From: Paenibacillus phyllosphaerae
Lineage (GTDB): Bacteria; Bacillota; Bacilli; Paenibacillales; Paenibacillaceae
Length of the DNA stretch: 64,000 nt
NCBI RefSeq assembly: GCF_014192105.1
Contig: NZ_JACHXK010000005.1
Location: 1 to 64,000, forward strand
Direction of reading: 5' to 3'
Shown here: positions 40,205-49,174 of the stretch, piece after piece
How positions within the stretch are numbered: position 1 is the stretch's first letter
How the letters are laid out: every line of letters starts with the position of its first letter
Program-made: the position numbers and the translations under genes
The notes under the pieces: model-generated
Databases searched by the model: none
Seen by the model: only the letters and a program-made list of their open reading frames with translations
Told to the model about the DNA's origin: nothing

Positions 40205-42264
40205 TTCCGCCAAACCCCTTCCAGTACCTGCCACACGCCAATCATGACAAGACCGATAATCGCGCCGAGCACAAGACCGAGTAGGATTCGGATAAGCGAG
40301 ATGTGCAGCGGTGTATGGATATGTGCGAACGTATCAACCATCGACAGTTGACCGATCGATCCTACGATAAAGAATACCCACGCCGCGCGATAGCGAAGCG
40401 CAAGGAAAAGCCCGAATAAGAATAAAGGATGCGAGAGCATGAACTCCTTCGTCCGAGGGCGGACGCCGAAAGTCGTCTCCAGCACATTGCGCATCAGCAG
40501 CTCGAATGTCGAGGCTTCTCCGGCATTGCCGGTACGCGACAGATAGTACATGCCGGCCACGCCGAGCACAGCCGCCACGACGACCCACAATACCGTAATC
40601 TGCATCTGAAGCAGCTTGCGGATATTCCCGATCAGCGTGCCGCTCGTAAAGAGGAACACGTACAGAGCGGACAGCGCGATCGGCGCCAAGTGTAGCAGGC
40701 TTACGCCGCGGAACTGCTCAAGCACGAGCGAGTACGTCATGTTGTTCAGAAGTCCGAAGACATAAGGGATGCCCAGCAAGGACATAACCGACGTCATGAC
40801 GAAGATGGACAGTGCCATCGTCAGTCTCCGACCGGCGCTGAGGCCAGGGAAGAACCAATTCAGCCCACCAATTCCTTTGCCTTCCGAAGCGCCGCCGACA
40901 GGGCGAAGATTACCGGTCGTATGCGCTTTGACCCGCCCGATCGCCCAAATAATCGCAAGCGTCGGCGCGCTGATCGAAGCACCGAGCGCGAGCCCTTGTT
41001 CGAGCGTCGACTTGGACAAGACGTGCAAGCCTGCGCTGCCGATCAGTCCGAGAACGAACACCGGAATGATACTGGCTGGAATAAACGCATTGACGAGCAG
41101 CGTAATTAACGCGATCGCTCCCAGACATAACAGCGCTTTGAGCGCCTTGTGCCACGTTGGCGGCGTCTCGTAATCGAATTGCTCGGCTTGGCCAATCTCG
41201 AAGCCGCGGTCATTCAGTTTCTTGATCGCTTCGCCTTCGCCGCTCAGCGCATCATAGAGATTATCCAGCGAGTTGACTACGGCCGACTTCGCGCTGCTGC
41301 GCATCGGCGCCGTGTTCAGGTAGAACATGCGGATATTGCGGTCTTTGGCCGCGAGATGGAACCGGTCTGCAATCGCTTCCGGCGACATCGCGGACGCGTC
41401 GGCGTCCGAGAGCGAATACAACCTCACAAGATTATAATGCGTCAAATACGCGAGCGAATTCATGCCTTTTTGCCCTTTGGCGATCGGCGCCTCGATTGCG
41501 GAGACGCCGATGTCGTATTTGTTCAGCAGAGCCGCGAAGCTCTCCAGGCTCTTCTTCTCGGCATTATCCGCGTAGCCTTTCACCGCATCGCCATCGAACA
41601 GGATTCGGCGGACGCCAAGCTGCTGGTATTCCGCGAGCTGCTTGTCCACCATTTGTTGATTATACGGAATTCGATCCGACAGGCGAGGCACAATACTGAA
41701 GCCCGCTGCGTGAATCGATTGCAGGGCGATCGGGTCCGGATTCATCGGCTTGAGCATCGCATTCTCTACCGGGGTTTCCAGCACAAGCCCCGAGCGGCCG
41801 CCAAAAGACCATGGCCGAACGGCGATCTCCCAAGCCTCGAACGTTTGCTCGATCATGGGACGAAGCGCCGCTTCCTCCTCCGCTCCAGTAAAGAGCAGGT
41901 ACGTGTAGTTCTCGTCCAGCGGAGCCGGCTTGTCCGCAAGCTCTGCCGCAGCCGCGGAGTTATACACGGCCAAGCGGTCCGACCAGACCATCTCTTCGAG
42001 GGAGGTCTCGAAGACCGCCATCGACGTTACGCCCGCTTCTTTCATATTGCCCAGCTGTTCTTCAATAAAAGCTTTCGGATGCGCCTGGTACGACGCTACC
42101 TGAACCAAATCCCGGTAATCGAAGACGAATTCGACTTTCTCTGCCGTATCTTCCATCTGCCAGCGCGCCGCGCCTAGCGGCAAAGCCGCCAGGACGCCTG
42201 CGAGCGTCAGCACCCACATTAACGCGCGTGCTCTACGATTCCACTGCTGCCACGATTGTTGCAC
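40159..42264 (-). CDS. DUF5693 family membrane protein
   Basis: 701-aa protein with one N-terminal membrane helix (ALMWVLTLAGVLAALPLG), a roughly 340-residue extracytoplasmic domain (VEFVFDYRDLVQVASYQAHP...VSAIEAPIAKGQKGMNSLAY) and about nine membrane helices in the C-terminal half. This is the DUF5693 layout. The outer domain looks like a TIM-barrel-type fold. I chose the GTG at 42264, 8 nt after AAGGAG, rather than the GTG at 42273 that overlaps that ribosome-binding site. It lies 12 nt after the pgcA stop and overlaps csaB, so it is part of the polymer-pyruvylation operon. A role in polymer modification or export is inference from context. Confidence 0.88.
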   Translation of the reverse strand: MQQSWQQWNRRARALMWVLTLAGVLAALPLGAARWQMEDTAEKVEFVFDYRDLVQVASYQAHPKAFIEEQLGNMKEAGVTSMAVFETSLEEMVWSDRLAVYNSAAAAELADKPAPLDENYTYLLFTGAEEEAALRPMIEQTFEAWEIAVRPWSFGGRSGLVLETPVENAMLKPMNPDPIALQSIHAAGFSIVPRLSDRIPYNQQMVDKQLAEYQQLGVRRILFDGDAVKGYADNAEKKSLESFAALLNKYDIGVSAIEAPIAKGQKGMNSLAYLTHYNLVRLYSLSDADASAMSPEAIADRFHLAAKDRNIRMFYLNTAPMRSSAKSAVVNSLDNLYDALSGEGEAIKKLNDRGFEIGQAEQFDYETPPTWHKALKALLCLGAIALITLLVNAFIPASIIPVFVLGLIGSAGLHVLSKSTLEQGLALGASISAPTLAIIWAIGRVKAHTTGNLRPVGGASEGKGIGGLNWFFPGLSAGRRLTMALSIFVMTSVMSLLGIPYVFGLLNNMTYSLVLEQFRGVSLLHLAPIALSALYVFLFTSGTLIGNIRKLLQMQITVLWVVVAAVLGVAGMYYLSRTGNAGEASTFELLMRNVLETTFGVRPRTKEFMLSHPLFLFGLFLALRYRAAWVFFIVGSIGQLSMVDTFAHIHTPLHISLIRILLGLVLGAIIGLVMIGVWQVLEGVWRKWLQRFVPAIRQNLK

Positions 42265-42276
42265 GCCTTCCACTCC

Positions 42277-43980
42277 TTAAGCCTTGTTATCTACCCGCTC
42301 CATGACGGCTTGCGTCAGGGCGCCGATTGCCGCGCTTGCTTCTTGTCTCGATGTGCCGCGAACCGCGAAATACACTTTGATCTTCGGTTCCGTGCCGGAT
42401 GGACGCAGGCAGAACCACGAGCCGTCCTCGAGCAGGAATTTCAATACGTTCTCCGGCGGCAGTCCGCCCAAGCCTGGCGCATAGTCCAGTACCTGGGATA
42501 CCTTCACGCCTGCCACTTCGGCCGGCGGGTTCGTGCGCCAGTCGGTCATGATGCCGGCGATCTGCTGAACGCCGTCCAGACCTTTAAGCGTGCGGGATTC
42601 CAAATGCTCCAGGTACGTGCCGAACTTCTCGTACAGCTCAAGCAGCACATCGTATAGCGTCTTGCCTTGCGCTTTGTAATACGCAGCTGCTTCCGCAATC
42701 AGCAGGGAGCCGATAACCGCGTCCTTGTCGCGCGCATACGTGCCCGCGAGGTAGCCGTAGCTTTCCTCGTAGCCGAACAGGAACGTTTTGGCGCCGGACT
42801 GCTCGAACTGCGTCATTTTCTCGCCGATATATTTGAAGCCGGTCAATGTGTTCACAACGTCAGCGCCATAGTGGCGCGCGATATCCGCACCCATCTCGCT
42901 CGTTACGATCGTCTTGACGACAATGCCGTTCGCCGGCAGCTGGCCGCGCTCTTGCAGCGTCGAGAGCAAGTAGTTGACCATGATCGCGCCGGACTGGTTG
43001 CCGGAGAGGACCACGTACTCGCCTTCATTGTTGCGCACGACCGCGCCTACGCGGTCAGCATCCGGGTCGGTGCCGATAATAATGTCCGCGCCTACCTCGC
43101 CCGCCAGCTTGATCGCCAGCGTGAACGCTTCGCGTTCTTCCGGGTTCGGCGATTTGACCGTGCTGAAGTAGCCATCCGGCTGCTCTTGCTCAGGCACGAT
43201 ATGCACGTTCGTGAAGCCAGCAGCAGCAAGTACGCCGCGCACAGGCAGATTGCCCGAACCGTGCAGTGCGGTGAATACGACCGATACATCCTTCGCCAGG
43301 CCATTCTTCAAAAGCTCCAGGTTCGGGCTGTTGGAGACAACCGTATCGACGTACTTGCGGTCCTCTTCTTCGCTCAGCCATACCAGCAAGCCTTGCGACT
43401 CCGCCTCTTCGCGGCTGATCCGTTTCACTTGATCGAAGCCGGTCACTTGCGCAATATGGCCGATCGCTTGCTCCGCATCCGCAGGCACCAGCTGGCAGCC
43501 GTTCTCGTCGTACACTTTGTACCCGTTATACTCCGGCGGGTTATGGCTCGCCGTGATAACGATACCGCTCGATGCGCCCAGCGAACGAACCGCGAACGAC
43601 AGTTGCGGCGTAGGACGCAGCGAAGTGAACAGGTAAGTCTTAATGCCGTTAGCCGCAAGCACGAGCGCCGAGTCGAGCGCGAATTCAGGCGAGTTGTTGC
43701 GGGAATCATGCGCGATCACAACCGATGGCTTGTCTGTGCGTTCGCTCAGCCAGTTCGCGAGTCCTTGTGTCGCTTTGCCAACCGTATATTGATTCAGCCG
43801 ATTCGTTCCCGCGCCCATGACGCCGCGAAGGCCGCCTGTGCCGAACTCCAGATCGCGGTAGAACCGGTCCTCAATCTCCTTCGTATTGCCGCTGATCGAG
43901 GAAAGCTCTGCTTTCGTCGCTTCATCGATAAGGGCATCCCCCAACCAAGCCTCGTAACGTTCAATTGCATTTTGTGTCAT
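42277..43980 (-). CDS. pgcA: Phospho-sugar mutase (alpha-phosphoglucomutase type)
   Basis: 567-aa enzyme interconverting glucose-1-P and glucose-6-P (or mannose phosphates). Catalytic serine loop ITASHNPPEYNGYKVY, metal-binding GTDPDADRVGAV, sugar-binding GYEESYGYLAGTYARDKDA, and phosphate-binding RPSGTEPKIKVYF at the C-terminus. The length is that of the Bacillus PgcA group (about 575-580 aa). ATG at 43980. It heads the operon pgcA / DUF5693 / csaB / tagA and so could supply activated sugar precursors for wall polymer or surface glycans. Confidence 0.95.
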   Translation of the reverse strand: MTQNAIERYEAWLGDALIDEATKAELSSISGNTKEIEDRFYRDLEFGTGGLRGVMGAGTNRLNQYTVGKATQGLANWLSERTDKPSVVIAHDSRNNSPEFALDSALVLAANGIKTYLFTSLRPTPQLSFAVRSLGASSGIVITASHNPPEYNGYKVYDENGCQLVPADAEQAIGHIAQVTGFDQVKRISREEAESQGLLVWLSEEEDRKYVDTVVSNSPNLELLKNGLAKDVSVVFTALHGSGNLPVRGVLAAAGFTNVHIVPEQEQPDGYFSTVKSPNPEEREAFTLAIKLAGEVGADIIIGTDPDADRVGAVVRNNEGEYVVLSGNQSGAIMVNYLLSTLQERGQLPANGIVVKTIVTSEMGADIARHYGADVVNTLTGFKYIGEKMTQFEQSGAKTFLFGYEESYGYLAGTYARDKDAVIGSLLIAEAAAYYKAQGKTLYDVLLELYEKFGTYLEHLESRTLKGLDGVQQIAGIMTDWRTNPPAEVAGVKVSQVLDYAPGLGGLPPENVLKFLLEDGSWFCLRPSGTEPKIKVYFAVRGTSRQEASAAIGALTQAVMERVDNKA

Positions 43981-44060
43981 TGTCCAGTTCCTTCCTCTCC
44001 GTTATTTCTTTTCTTTCCTATCTATGTGTTATTCATGTATGTACCGAGGTCAAAAAAAAT

Positions 44061-44498
44061 TTACGCCTTCTTCGGATCCTGCAGCGCGAACATAATCTCG
44101 CCTTCGGCCACGATCTTGTCGCCGACCTTGGCGGTTGCTTGTCCTTTGCCGATCGGCCCTTTCAGACGGGTAATCTCGACTTCCAAGATGAGCTGATCGC
44201 CCGGCGTCACTTGTCCGCGGAAGCGGAAGTTATCGATACCGGCGAAGAATCCGATCTTCCCGCGATTGGCTTCTACCATTAGAATAGCGACCGTTCCGAC
44301 CTGCGCGAGCGCTTCGACGATCAATACCCCGGGCATAACCGCGTATTCGGGAAAATGGCCCGTAAAGAAAGGCTCGTTCATCGTCACATTCTTAAGGCCC
44401 ACGGCGCGTTTGCCTTCTTCGACCTCCAGAATGCGGTCCACCAGCAGGAACGGCGGACGATGCGGAATAATTTGCTGAATTTGTTGAATATCGAGCAT
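44061..44498 (-). CDS. fabZ: 3-hydroxyacyl-ACP dehydratase FabZ
   Basis: 145-aa enzyme of type II fatty acid synthesis that dehydrates beta-hydroxyacyl-ACP to the trans-2-enoyl form. Hot-dog fold motifs: [20 protein letters not shown], the active-site [20 protein letters not shown] (His and, one helix later, Glu), and [20 protein letters not shown]. Length is standard. ATG at 44498 with AAAGGAGC upstream. It lies near mbl-flhO-flhP, as in Bacillus. No clear terminator follows before pgcA. Confidence 0.97.
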   Translation of the reverse strand: MLDIQQIQQIIPHRPPFLLVDRILEVEEGKRAVGLKNVTMNEPFFTGHFPEYAVMPGVLIVEALAQVGTVAILMVEANRGKIGFFAGIDNFRFRGQVTPGDQLILEVEITRLKGPIGKGQATAKVGDKIVAEGEIMFALQDPKKA

Positions 44499-44557
44499 GA
44501 TAAAAGCTCCTTTCGCGTCAATACGTAATATTTTGATTCGTTGCGTGCAAGACTAAG

Positions 44558-44600
44558 CTTATCCTTCGTGGGACTGCAGTCACGAGGGTTAAGATAAGGG
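44558..44600. repeat. Imperfect inverted repeat upstream of fabZ
   Basis: CTTATCCTTCGTG and CACGAGGGTTAAG pair over 13 positions with two mismatches. It lies in the 181-nt gap between pgsA and fabZ and could be the pgsA terminator, but it has no T-run on either strand. Confidence 0.35.
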
Positions 44601-44679
44601 GGTCTGACCGAGAATGGCCGTAAAGCGCCGCTTGGTTAGACTTCTTTTTTGTTCGCGGAAGGGTATCGTACGCAGGGAA

Positions 44680-45231
44680 TTACGGAATATGGGTGGTGCG
44701 TGCAGACCCTTGAGCGCCATCCGTCTTGTAGCGGTTCAGCCGAGCGAACAGCACGACATAGATGACCGACGTCAGGAACGAGAACAGAATCACGCCCCAC
44801 AGATAGGCCTGCGCGAACGGCAGCTCGAAGAAAATGAAGACGATGGCGGCATAATACAGCACCGTCGTTAATTTCCCCATCCAGTTGGCCGGTACGGTCT
44901 TTTTTCCCCGAAAATGAAAAAACGCCGACCCCGCGATCATCCCCAGATCCCGTATGAAGAAGGCAACGCAGGCTCCCCAATGTAAATGCCCGGTCACGAG
45001 CAGGGAAATGATGACGGCAATCATCATGGACTTGTCGGCCAGCGGGTCCAGCATGGCGCCGATCATGGTCACCTGGCCGTTACGACGCGCCAAATACCCA
45101 TCCAGAATATCGGTTAATCCGGCAGCCAGCACGACGACGAGCGCCCACTTCATATGGCCGGAAGCAAACACCAGGATGTAGACCGGAATAAGCGCGAACC
45201 GCAGCATCGTTAGCATCGTAGGGAAATTCAA
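44680..45231 (-). CDS. CDP-alcohol phosphatidyltransferase (PgsA-like)
   Basis: 183-aa polytopic membrane enzyme with the CDP-alcohol phosphatidyltransferase signature D-G-x2-A-R-x8-G-x3-D-x3-D (DILDGYLARRNGQVTMIGAM with LDPLADK following). Four to six membrane helices are visible. It most likely makes phosphatidylglycerol-phosphate from CDP-diacylglycerol and glycerol-3-P. Its length matches PgsA, but a paralogue with another acceptor cannot be excluded because B. subtilis PgsA sits near recA-cinA. The start is TTG at 45231, 7 nt after AAGGGGG. A perfect -10 (TATAAT, 45285-45280) lies about 50 nt upstream, in a divergent promoter region shared with the plus-strand Big_2 gene. Confidence 0.88.
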   Translation of the reverse strand: MNFPTMLTMLRFALIPVYILVFASGHMKWALVVVLAAGLTDILDGYLARRNGQVTMIGAMLDPLADKSMMIAVIISLLVTGHLHWGACVAFFIRDLGMIAGSAFFHFRGKKTVPANWMGKLTTVLYYAAIVFIFFELPFAQAYLWGVILFSFLTSVIYVVLFARLNRYKTDGAQGSARTTHIP

Positions 45232-45279
45232 CCTTCATGCCCCCTTACCTTTTTCTGGGCGGTTCAAAGTTCCTCACTC

Positions 45280-45285
45280 ATTATA
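45280..45285 (-). promoter_or_regulatory. Candidate -10 element of pgsA-like gene
   Basis: Perfect TATAAT on the minus strand with a poor -35 (TTTTAT at 17 bp). It lies in the 293-nt divergent gap 45232-45524; I found no convincing plus-strand promoter for the Big_2 gene there. Confidence 0.45.
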
Positions 45286-45524
45286 CCTCTCGCGCGCTAA
45301 AAATAAAACCTCCGCAACCCTTGTCCTATCGGCGTTTTCATCGTTTTTTTCATAAGCCTTAAGTCGCAACTTTCTTCCTTTTTTCCGCTAGCTCTTCAAT
45401 CTCGCAACCGCCCTGCCGTTATTAATAGAAGGTAACAAGGCCATAGGTTTGCGTCTCCGGTATTAAGATTGGGAATGCAGCATTGGCCGATGCCTAATAA
45501 ATTAAAGCAGGTGAAAACAGTTTG

Positions 45525-47705
45525 ATGAAGACAACTATGCGAAGAGATGCAAGGGTTGCGCCGCGTTCGATCGTAGCTTCCGTCCTCGCGCTCGTCCTGA
45601 TGCTAACCTTTATGAATGGTATCGTACGGGCCGCCGAAGAAACCGTGACGAGCATCGCGTTCGAGACTTCGCCATCCACGACGATCTATATTAGCGAGAG
45701 CACCATCCAACTGAATGTCATCGCGACGACATCCGCCAACAATACGAAAGACGTAACGAGCAGTGCGATCTGGACATCGTCCAACCCCTCCGTGGTGAAA
45801 GTAAGCGGCGGTCTGCTGACCCCGCTGACAAGCGGCACCGCGAAGATCAGCGCACAATACGGCTCTTATAAAATATCGGTCGACCTGACTAGCGAATACC
45901 GCTATGACAGCATTACGATTAATTCCGACGGCGACGCAGCGCCGGATAAGATGGATTTTGCAGTGGGTGAGAAGCCGAGCTTTACGTTGTCCGCCGTCAA
46001 GGGCAGCACGACGACGGATTCCATCGCCGATGCCACGTGGACAAGCTCCTCGCCTTCGGTTGCAACTGTCAGCGACAAGGGCGAAGTCACCTTGATCGCG
46101 GCGGGCGAAACGACGATTACCGCTTCTTATAAAGGAAGAAAAGATACGGTCGTACTGAACGTCTCCTCGCCATACAGCAGTTTCGAAATCTCGCCGGATG
46201 GCTTGCTGGAACTTAAAACCGGCAACGATACGTTTAATTTGAAGGTTAACGCCACAAAATCGTCGGACGGCACAGCTGTCGACGTGACGGCAGATGCGGA
46301 ATGGACTTCGAGCAACACCGGCGTCGTCAAGGTAGACAAAGGCGTCGTTACCTCGGTCGGCGCAGGTACGGCTACGATCACGGTCACTCATCACGGCGTG
46401 AGCGATTCGATTACCGCCGTCGTGCGTCCTGCCCATGAGGCAATGCGCATTACCCCTTCGGCTGAGCAGCATATTCTGCTCAAGGGCGGCCCGATCGATT
46501 TCTCCGTCGCCGTTCCGAACGATAACAACCAATGGCAAACGGTCACGAATGCAACTTGGACCTCCAGCGATATTTATGTCGCGACCGTGGACAGCAATGG
46601 CCGCGTAACGCCGAAGGAAATCGGCCAGACAAAAATTACGGCAAGCTATAAAGGCTTGACGAAGACGGTCGTAGTCAACGTCTACCCGACGATCGACACG
46701 ATGGAGGCGGCATCCGATGAGATCGACGCCTTCGTAGACGAGCAAGTGAAGCTCCCTAGCGTAACGGCTATGACGCTCTGGGAAGAAAAATTCGATATCT
46801 CGAATCTGGTTAGTTGGACGAGCAGCAATACTTCCGTCGTTGAGCTTAAAGACGGCAAGTGGATCGGCAAACAAGTCGGCGAAGCGGTACTGACGGCTTC
46901 GGTCCAAGGCAAGAGCGTCTCCGTTACGGTCACGATTAGCGAAAAGCCGCTTGCGCTCACAACCGATGCATCGAATATCTCGCTTGTTATCGGCAAAGAA
47001 GTAGCGCTTCCGTCCGTTACGGTCGTTAATGAAAGCGGGACGGAAGAAGATGTAACGGACAAGGCAACTTGGAAAGCGTCCTCCCCGAACTTGCTGATCA
47101 AAGCGCCTAAGATGAAGGGACTTCTCAAGTCATCGGTCACGCTGACAGCCACTTATCTGGGCAAAACGACTACGTTCAAAGTCACGATCGAAGAAGAAGT
47201 TACGAAGCTGTTCATCGATGCCTCGTCGCTGACGTTGAATACGGGCAAGACCAAGTCGTTCAAAGTTACCGGCGTCTACAAGAACGGCAATTCCGTTAAC
47301 TTGAGCACGAAAGTCAACTTCTCGCTCAGCAACGAGACGGTCGCTTCGATGAGCAACAATGTCATCAAAGGCATCGCCGAAGGTACGACGGTCGTAACCG
47401 GTACCTATCAGGACAAGACGGTCACGGTCGTCGTGACGGTACAGCCAAGACTGACGAAGTTAACCATTACGAACAGAACGCTAACCCTCGCGCCAGGGTC
47501 TGCCCTGACGATGAAGGTAACGGCAACTTATGATACCGGAAAAGTCGTAGATGTGACGAAAAGCGCGATTTGGACTTCGTCCAAGGAAACGGTCGCCACG
47601 GTAAACAGCAGCGGCCAAATCGCAGCGGTTGCCAAAGGGGTATCGACGGTTAAAGCGGTATTCGAAGGTAAAACCGTTACGGTTCGCGTTACCGTTAAGC
47701 CATAA
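45525..47705 (+). CDS. Exported Ig-like (Big_2) repeat protein
   Basis: 726-aa secreted protein with an N-terminal signal peptide (SIVASVLALVLMLTFMNGIV, cleavage near AAE) and about eight Big_2 repeats of about 85 residues. The repeats are marked by copies of the motif ATWTSSNPSVVKVSG / TWTSSSPSVATVSDKGEVTL / AEWTSSNTGVVKVDKGVVTS / AIWTSSKETVATVNSSGQIA, each ending in V-x-A-G-x-T-x-I-T-A-x-Y-K-G. No anchor, SLH or LPXTG is seen, so it may be released or bind other surface material. ATG at 45525, 10 nt after AGGTGA; a TTG just before (45522) is also possible. It is a single-gene plus-strand unit among minus-strand genes. Confidence 0.9.
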   Translation: MKTTMRRDARVAPRSIVASVLALVLMLTFMNGIVRAAEETVTSIAFETSPSTTIYISESTIQLNVIATTSANNTKDVTSSAIWTSSNPSVVKVSGGLLTPLTSGTAKISAQYGSYKISVDLTSEYRYDSITINSDGDAAPDKMDFAVGEKPSFTLSAVKGSTTTDSIADATWTSSSPSVATVSDKGEVTLIAAGETTITASYKGRKDTVVLNVSSPYSSFEISPDGLLELKTGNDTFNLKVNATKSSDGTAVDVTADAEWTSSNTGVVKVDKGVVTSVGAGTATITVTHHGVSDSITAVVRPAHEAMRITPSAEQHILLKGGPIDFSVAVPNDNNQWQTVTNATWTSSDIYVATVDSNGRVTPKEIGQTKITASYKGLTKTVVVNVYPTIDTMEAASDEIDAFVDEQVKLPSVTAMTLWEEKFDISNLVSWTSSNTSVVELKDGKWIGKQVGEAVLTASVQGKSVSVTVTISEKPLALTTDASNISLVIGKEVALPSVTVVNESGTEEDVTDKATWKASSPNLLIKAPKMKGLLKSSVTLTATYLGKTTTFKVTIEEEVTKLFIDASSLTLNTGKTKSFKVTGVYKNGNSVNLSTKVNFSLSNETVASMSNNVIKGIAEGTTVVTGTYQDKTVTVVVTVQPRLTKLTITNRTLTLAPGSALTMKVTATYDTGKVVDVTKSAIWTSSKETVATVNSSGQIAAVAKGVSTVKAVFEGKTVTVRVTVKP

Positions 47706-47720
47706 TACGCTATGAAGCGG

Positions 47721-47772
47721 ACGCCGTTTTCCTCCTTGAAAGCTTGCTTTCAAGAGGAGAACGGCGTTTTTG
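47721..47772 (+). terminator. Terminator after the Big_2 gene
   Basis: ACGCCGTT...AACGGCGT outer stem with a long inner TTGAAAGC/GCTTTCAA stem, followed by TTTTTG on the plus strand. It begins 16 nt after the stop codon. Confidence 0.93.
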
Positions 47773-47841
47773 TCATGCTCGTTATGCCCCCCGCAGCAGC
47801 GGAATCAGGAGGCTGATTCCCTGATTACCATGCCGAACGCA

Positions 47842-47883
47842 AACAAGAGCACCTCCGCCTACCTCGGCGGTTGTGCTCTTGTT
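47842..47883 (-). terminator. Hairpin after the EpuA-like gene
   Basis: AACAAGAGCAC (47842-47852) pairs perfectly with GTGCTCTTGTT (47873-47883), with an inner CCGCC/GGCGG stem. Only a short T-rich tail follows on the minus strand (TTGTTTGCG). It closes the flhO-flhP-EpuA unit and faces the terminator of the convergent Big_2 gene. Confidence 0.75.
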
Positions 47884-47896
47884 CGTCATGCTATCG

Positions 47897-48232
47897 TTAC
47901 TTGTCCTGGAACACCAGATCGTACATGTGCTTCCACGTCTCCCATTGGAACACTTCGTCCCCTGGCGCCTTGCCAACGACGGTGAATCCGATGTAGAGAC
48001 CGCCCAGAAGACAGCCGACACATAGAATAGGGACGATGCTCTTGCGCAGGATCCATAGCAAAACGCGAAGCGCCGGATGCCTGCGGGCACGCGCTTCGCT
48101 CTTGCGGCCAGTCTCCTGGTCAGCTATCTCCTCGCGGGATTGACCGCCGCCGCCGGCAATGCCCTGCAGCGTCGCCCGCTCTGGCGAGGTAAGCCCTTCT
48201 AGTATCGTTACGGTTTCTTTCTTCGTTTCCAT
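47897..48232 (-). CDS. EpuA-like small membrane protein (PF11772-type)
   Basis: 111-aa protein with an Arg-rich cytosolic N-terminus, one membrane helix (SIVPILCVGCLLGGLYIGFT) and a short outer tail VVGKAPGDEVFQWETWKHMY. This matches the small EpuA-like family often mislabelled 'DNA-directed RNA polymerase subunit beta' in databases; it is not a polymerase subunit. The family is found next to mbl/flhO-flhP/fabZ in Bacillales. ATG at 48232, 20 nt after flhP. Function unknown; membrane localisation inferred from the helix. Confidence 0.85.
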   Translation of the reverse strand: METKKETVTILEGLTSPERATLQGIAGGGGQSREEIADQETGRKSEARARRHPALRVLLWILRKSIVPILCVGCLLGGLYIGFTVVGKAPGDEVFQWETWKHMYDLVFQDK

Positions 48233-48252
48233 TATGCTGTACCACTCATTTC

Positions 48253-49074
48253 TTACGCGCGAAGGTTATTAGCCAGACCCATCATCGTGTCGCTGGAAGT
48301 CAGCGCTCTGGCCGTCAGCTGATAAGCCCGTTGCACGGTGGTCAATTCCGTCATTTCTTCGGTCAGGTCGACGTTAGACTGTTCTAGATAGCCTTGCCTA
48401 ATCGTAATATCGCTATCCGTACCGGCGTCTACTTCCGTCAGCACATCGCCTACGTTCATACCATCGGCAATCGTATAGAGATTGTCGGCTACTTGCGTCA
48501 GCATGGCCGGCTTCTGCGCCTGCATCAGTCGAACCTGGCCGATCGTCTCGAACTCTCCCGCTTGCGATTGGCTGACGATAGACCCATCTTCATCGATCCG
48601 CACCGACTTGGCGTTCGTCGGCAGAATGATCCGGTCGCCGTCAGTGCCTACCACGGGATAACCTTCCTTGGTCGTCAAGATCGTCTCGCCGCTAGCGTCC
48701 ATAGTCGCTTGGAAGGCGCCGTTACGTGTATATGCAGTCGTGCCTGCGTCATCGGTAATCACTTCGAACAAGGCATTGCCGCTAATCGCCAGGTCATAAG
48801 GCAGATCGGTCTGTTGCAGCGGACCTTGAGACAGATCCGGTTGAATCGAGACAAGCCGCGAACCCCACCCTTGATTGAAGCCAAGCGGCGAACGGCGTCC
48901 CGGCTGCGAGAAATCCTCCGGCTGCTGCGTCATCGTCGTCAGCAGATCCTCGAAGGACGCTTCTTTACGTTTATATCCTACCGTATTTACGTTAGCAATG
49001 TTATCCGCCAGCAGGTCTAATTTCTGCTGCAGTCCGTTCATGGACACCATGGCATTAATCATCGAGCTGTTCAT
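48253..49074 (-). CDS. flhP: Flagellar rod/hook-basal body protein FlhP
   Basis: 273-aa FlgG-like distal rod protein. The N-terminal rod motif reads NGLQQKLDLLADNIANVNTVGYKRKEASF, and the C-terminal motif GYLEQSNVDLTEEMTELTTVQRAYQLTARALTSSD is the family signature. In B. subtilis FlhO and FlhP form the distal rod. ATG at 49074 with GGGAGGC in front, 100 nt after the flhO stop. It sits between flhO and the EpuA-like gene downstream of mbl, as in B. subtilis, and is probably transcribed from the sigmaD promoter of flhO. Confidence 0.95.
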   Translation of the reverse strand: MNSSMINAMVSMNGLQQKLDLLADNIANVNTVGYKRKEASFEDLLTTMTQQPEDFSQPGRRSPLGFNQGWGSRLVSIQPDLSQGPLQQTDLPYDLAISGNALFEVITDDAGTTAYTRNGAFQATMDASGETILTTKEGYPVVGTDGDRIILPTNAKSVRIDEDGSIVSQSQAGEFETIGQVRLMQAQKPAMLTQVADNLYTIADGMNVGDVLTEVDAGTDSDITIRQGYLEQSNVDLTEEMTELTTVQRAYQLTARALTSSDTMMGLANNLRA

Positions 49075-49174
49075 GCTGCTTGCCTCCCGTGCGAAGATAT
49101 GTTGGTGCGGACTAATCCGTTATACGACATGAAGCCGGCCGAAGTTGCGCATACTAAGCCATACCTTGTCACGA

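Noticed and set aside
42667-44196. 509-codon open frame on the plus strand
   Set aside because: Antisense of pgcA running into fabZ; Arg/Leu/Val-rich shadow composition.
45603-46907. 434-codon open frame on the minus strand
   Set aside because: Antisense of the Big_2 gene; Arg-rich and without start signals.
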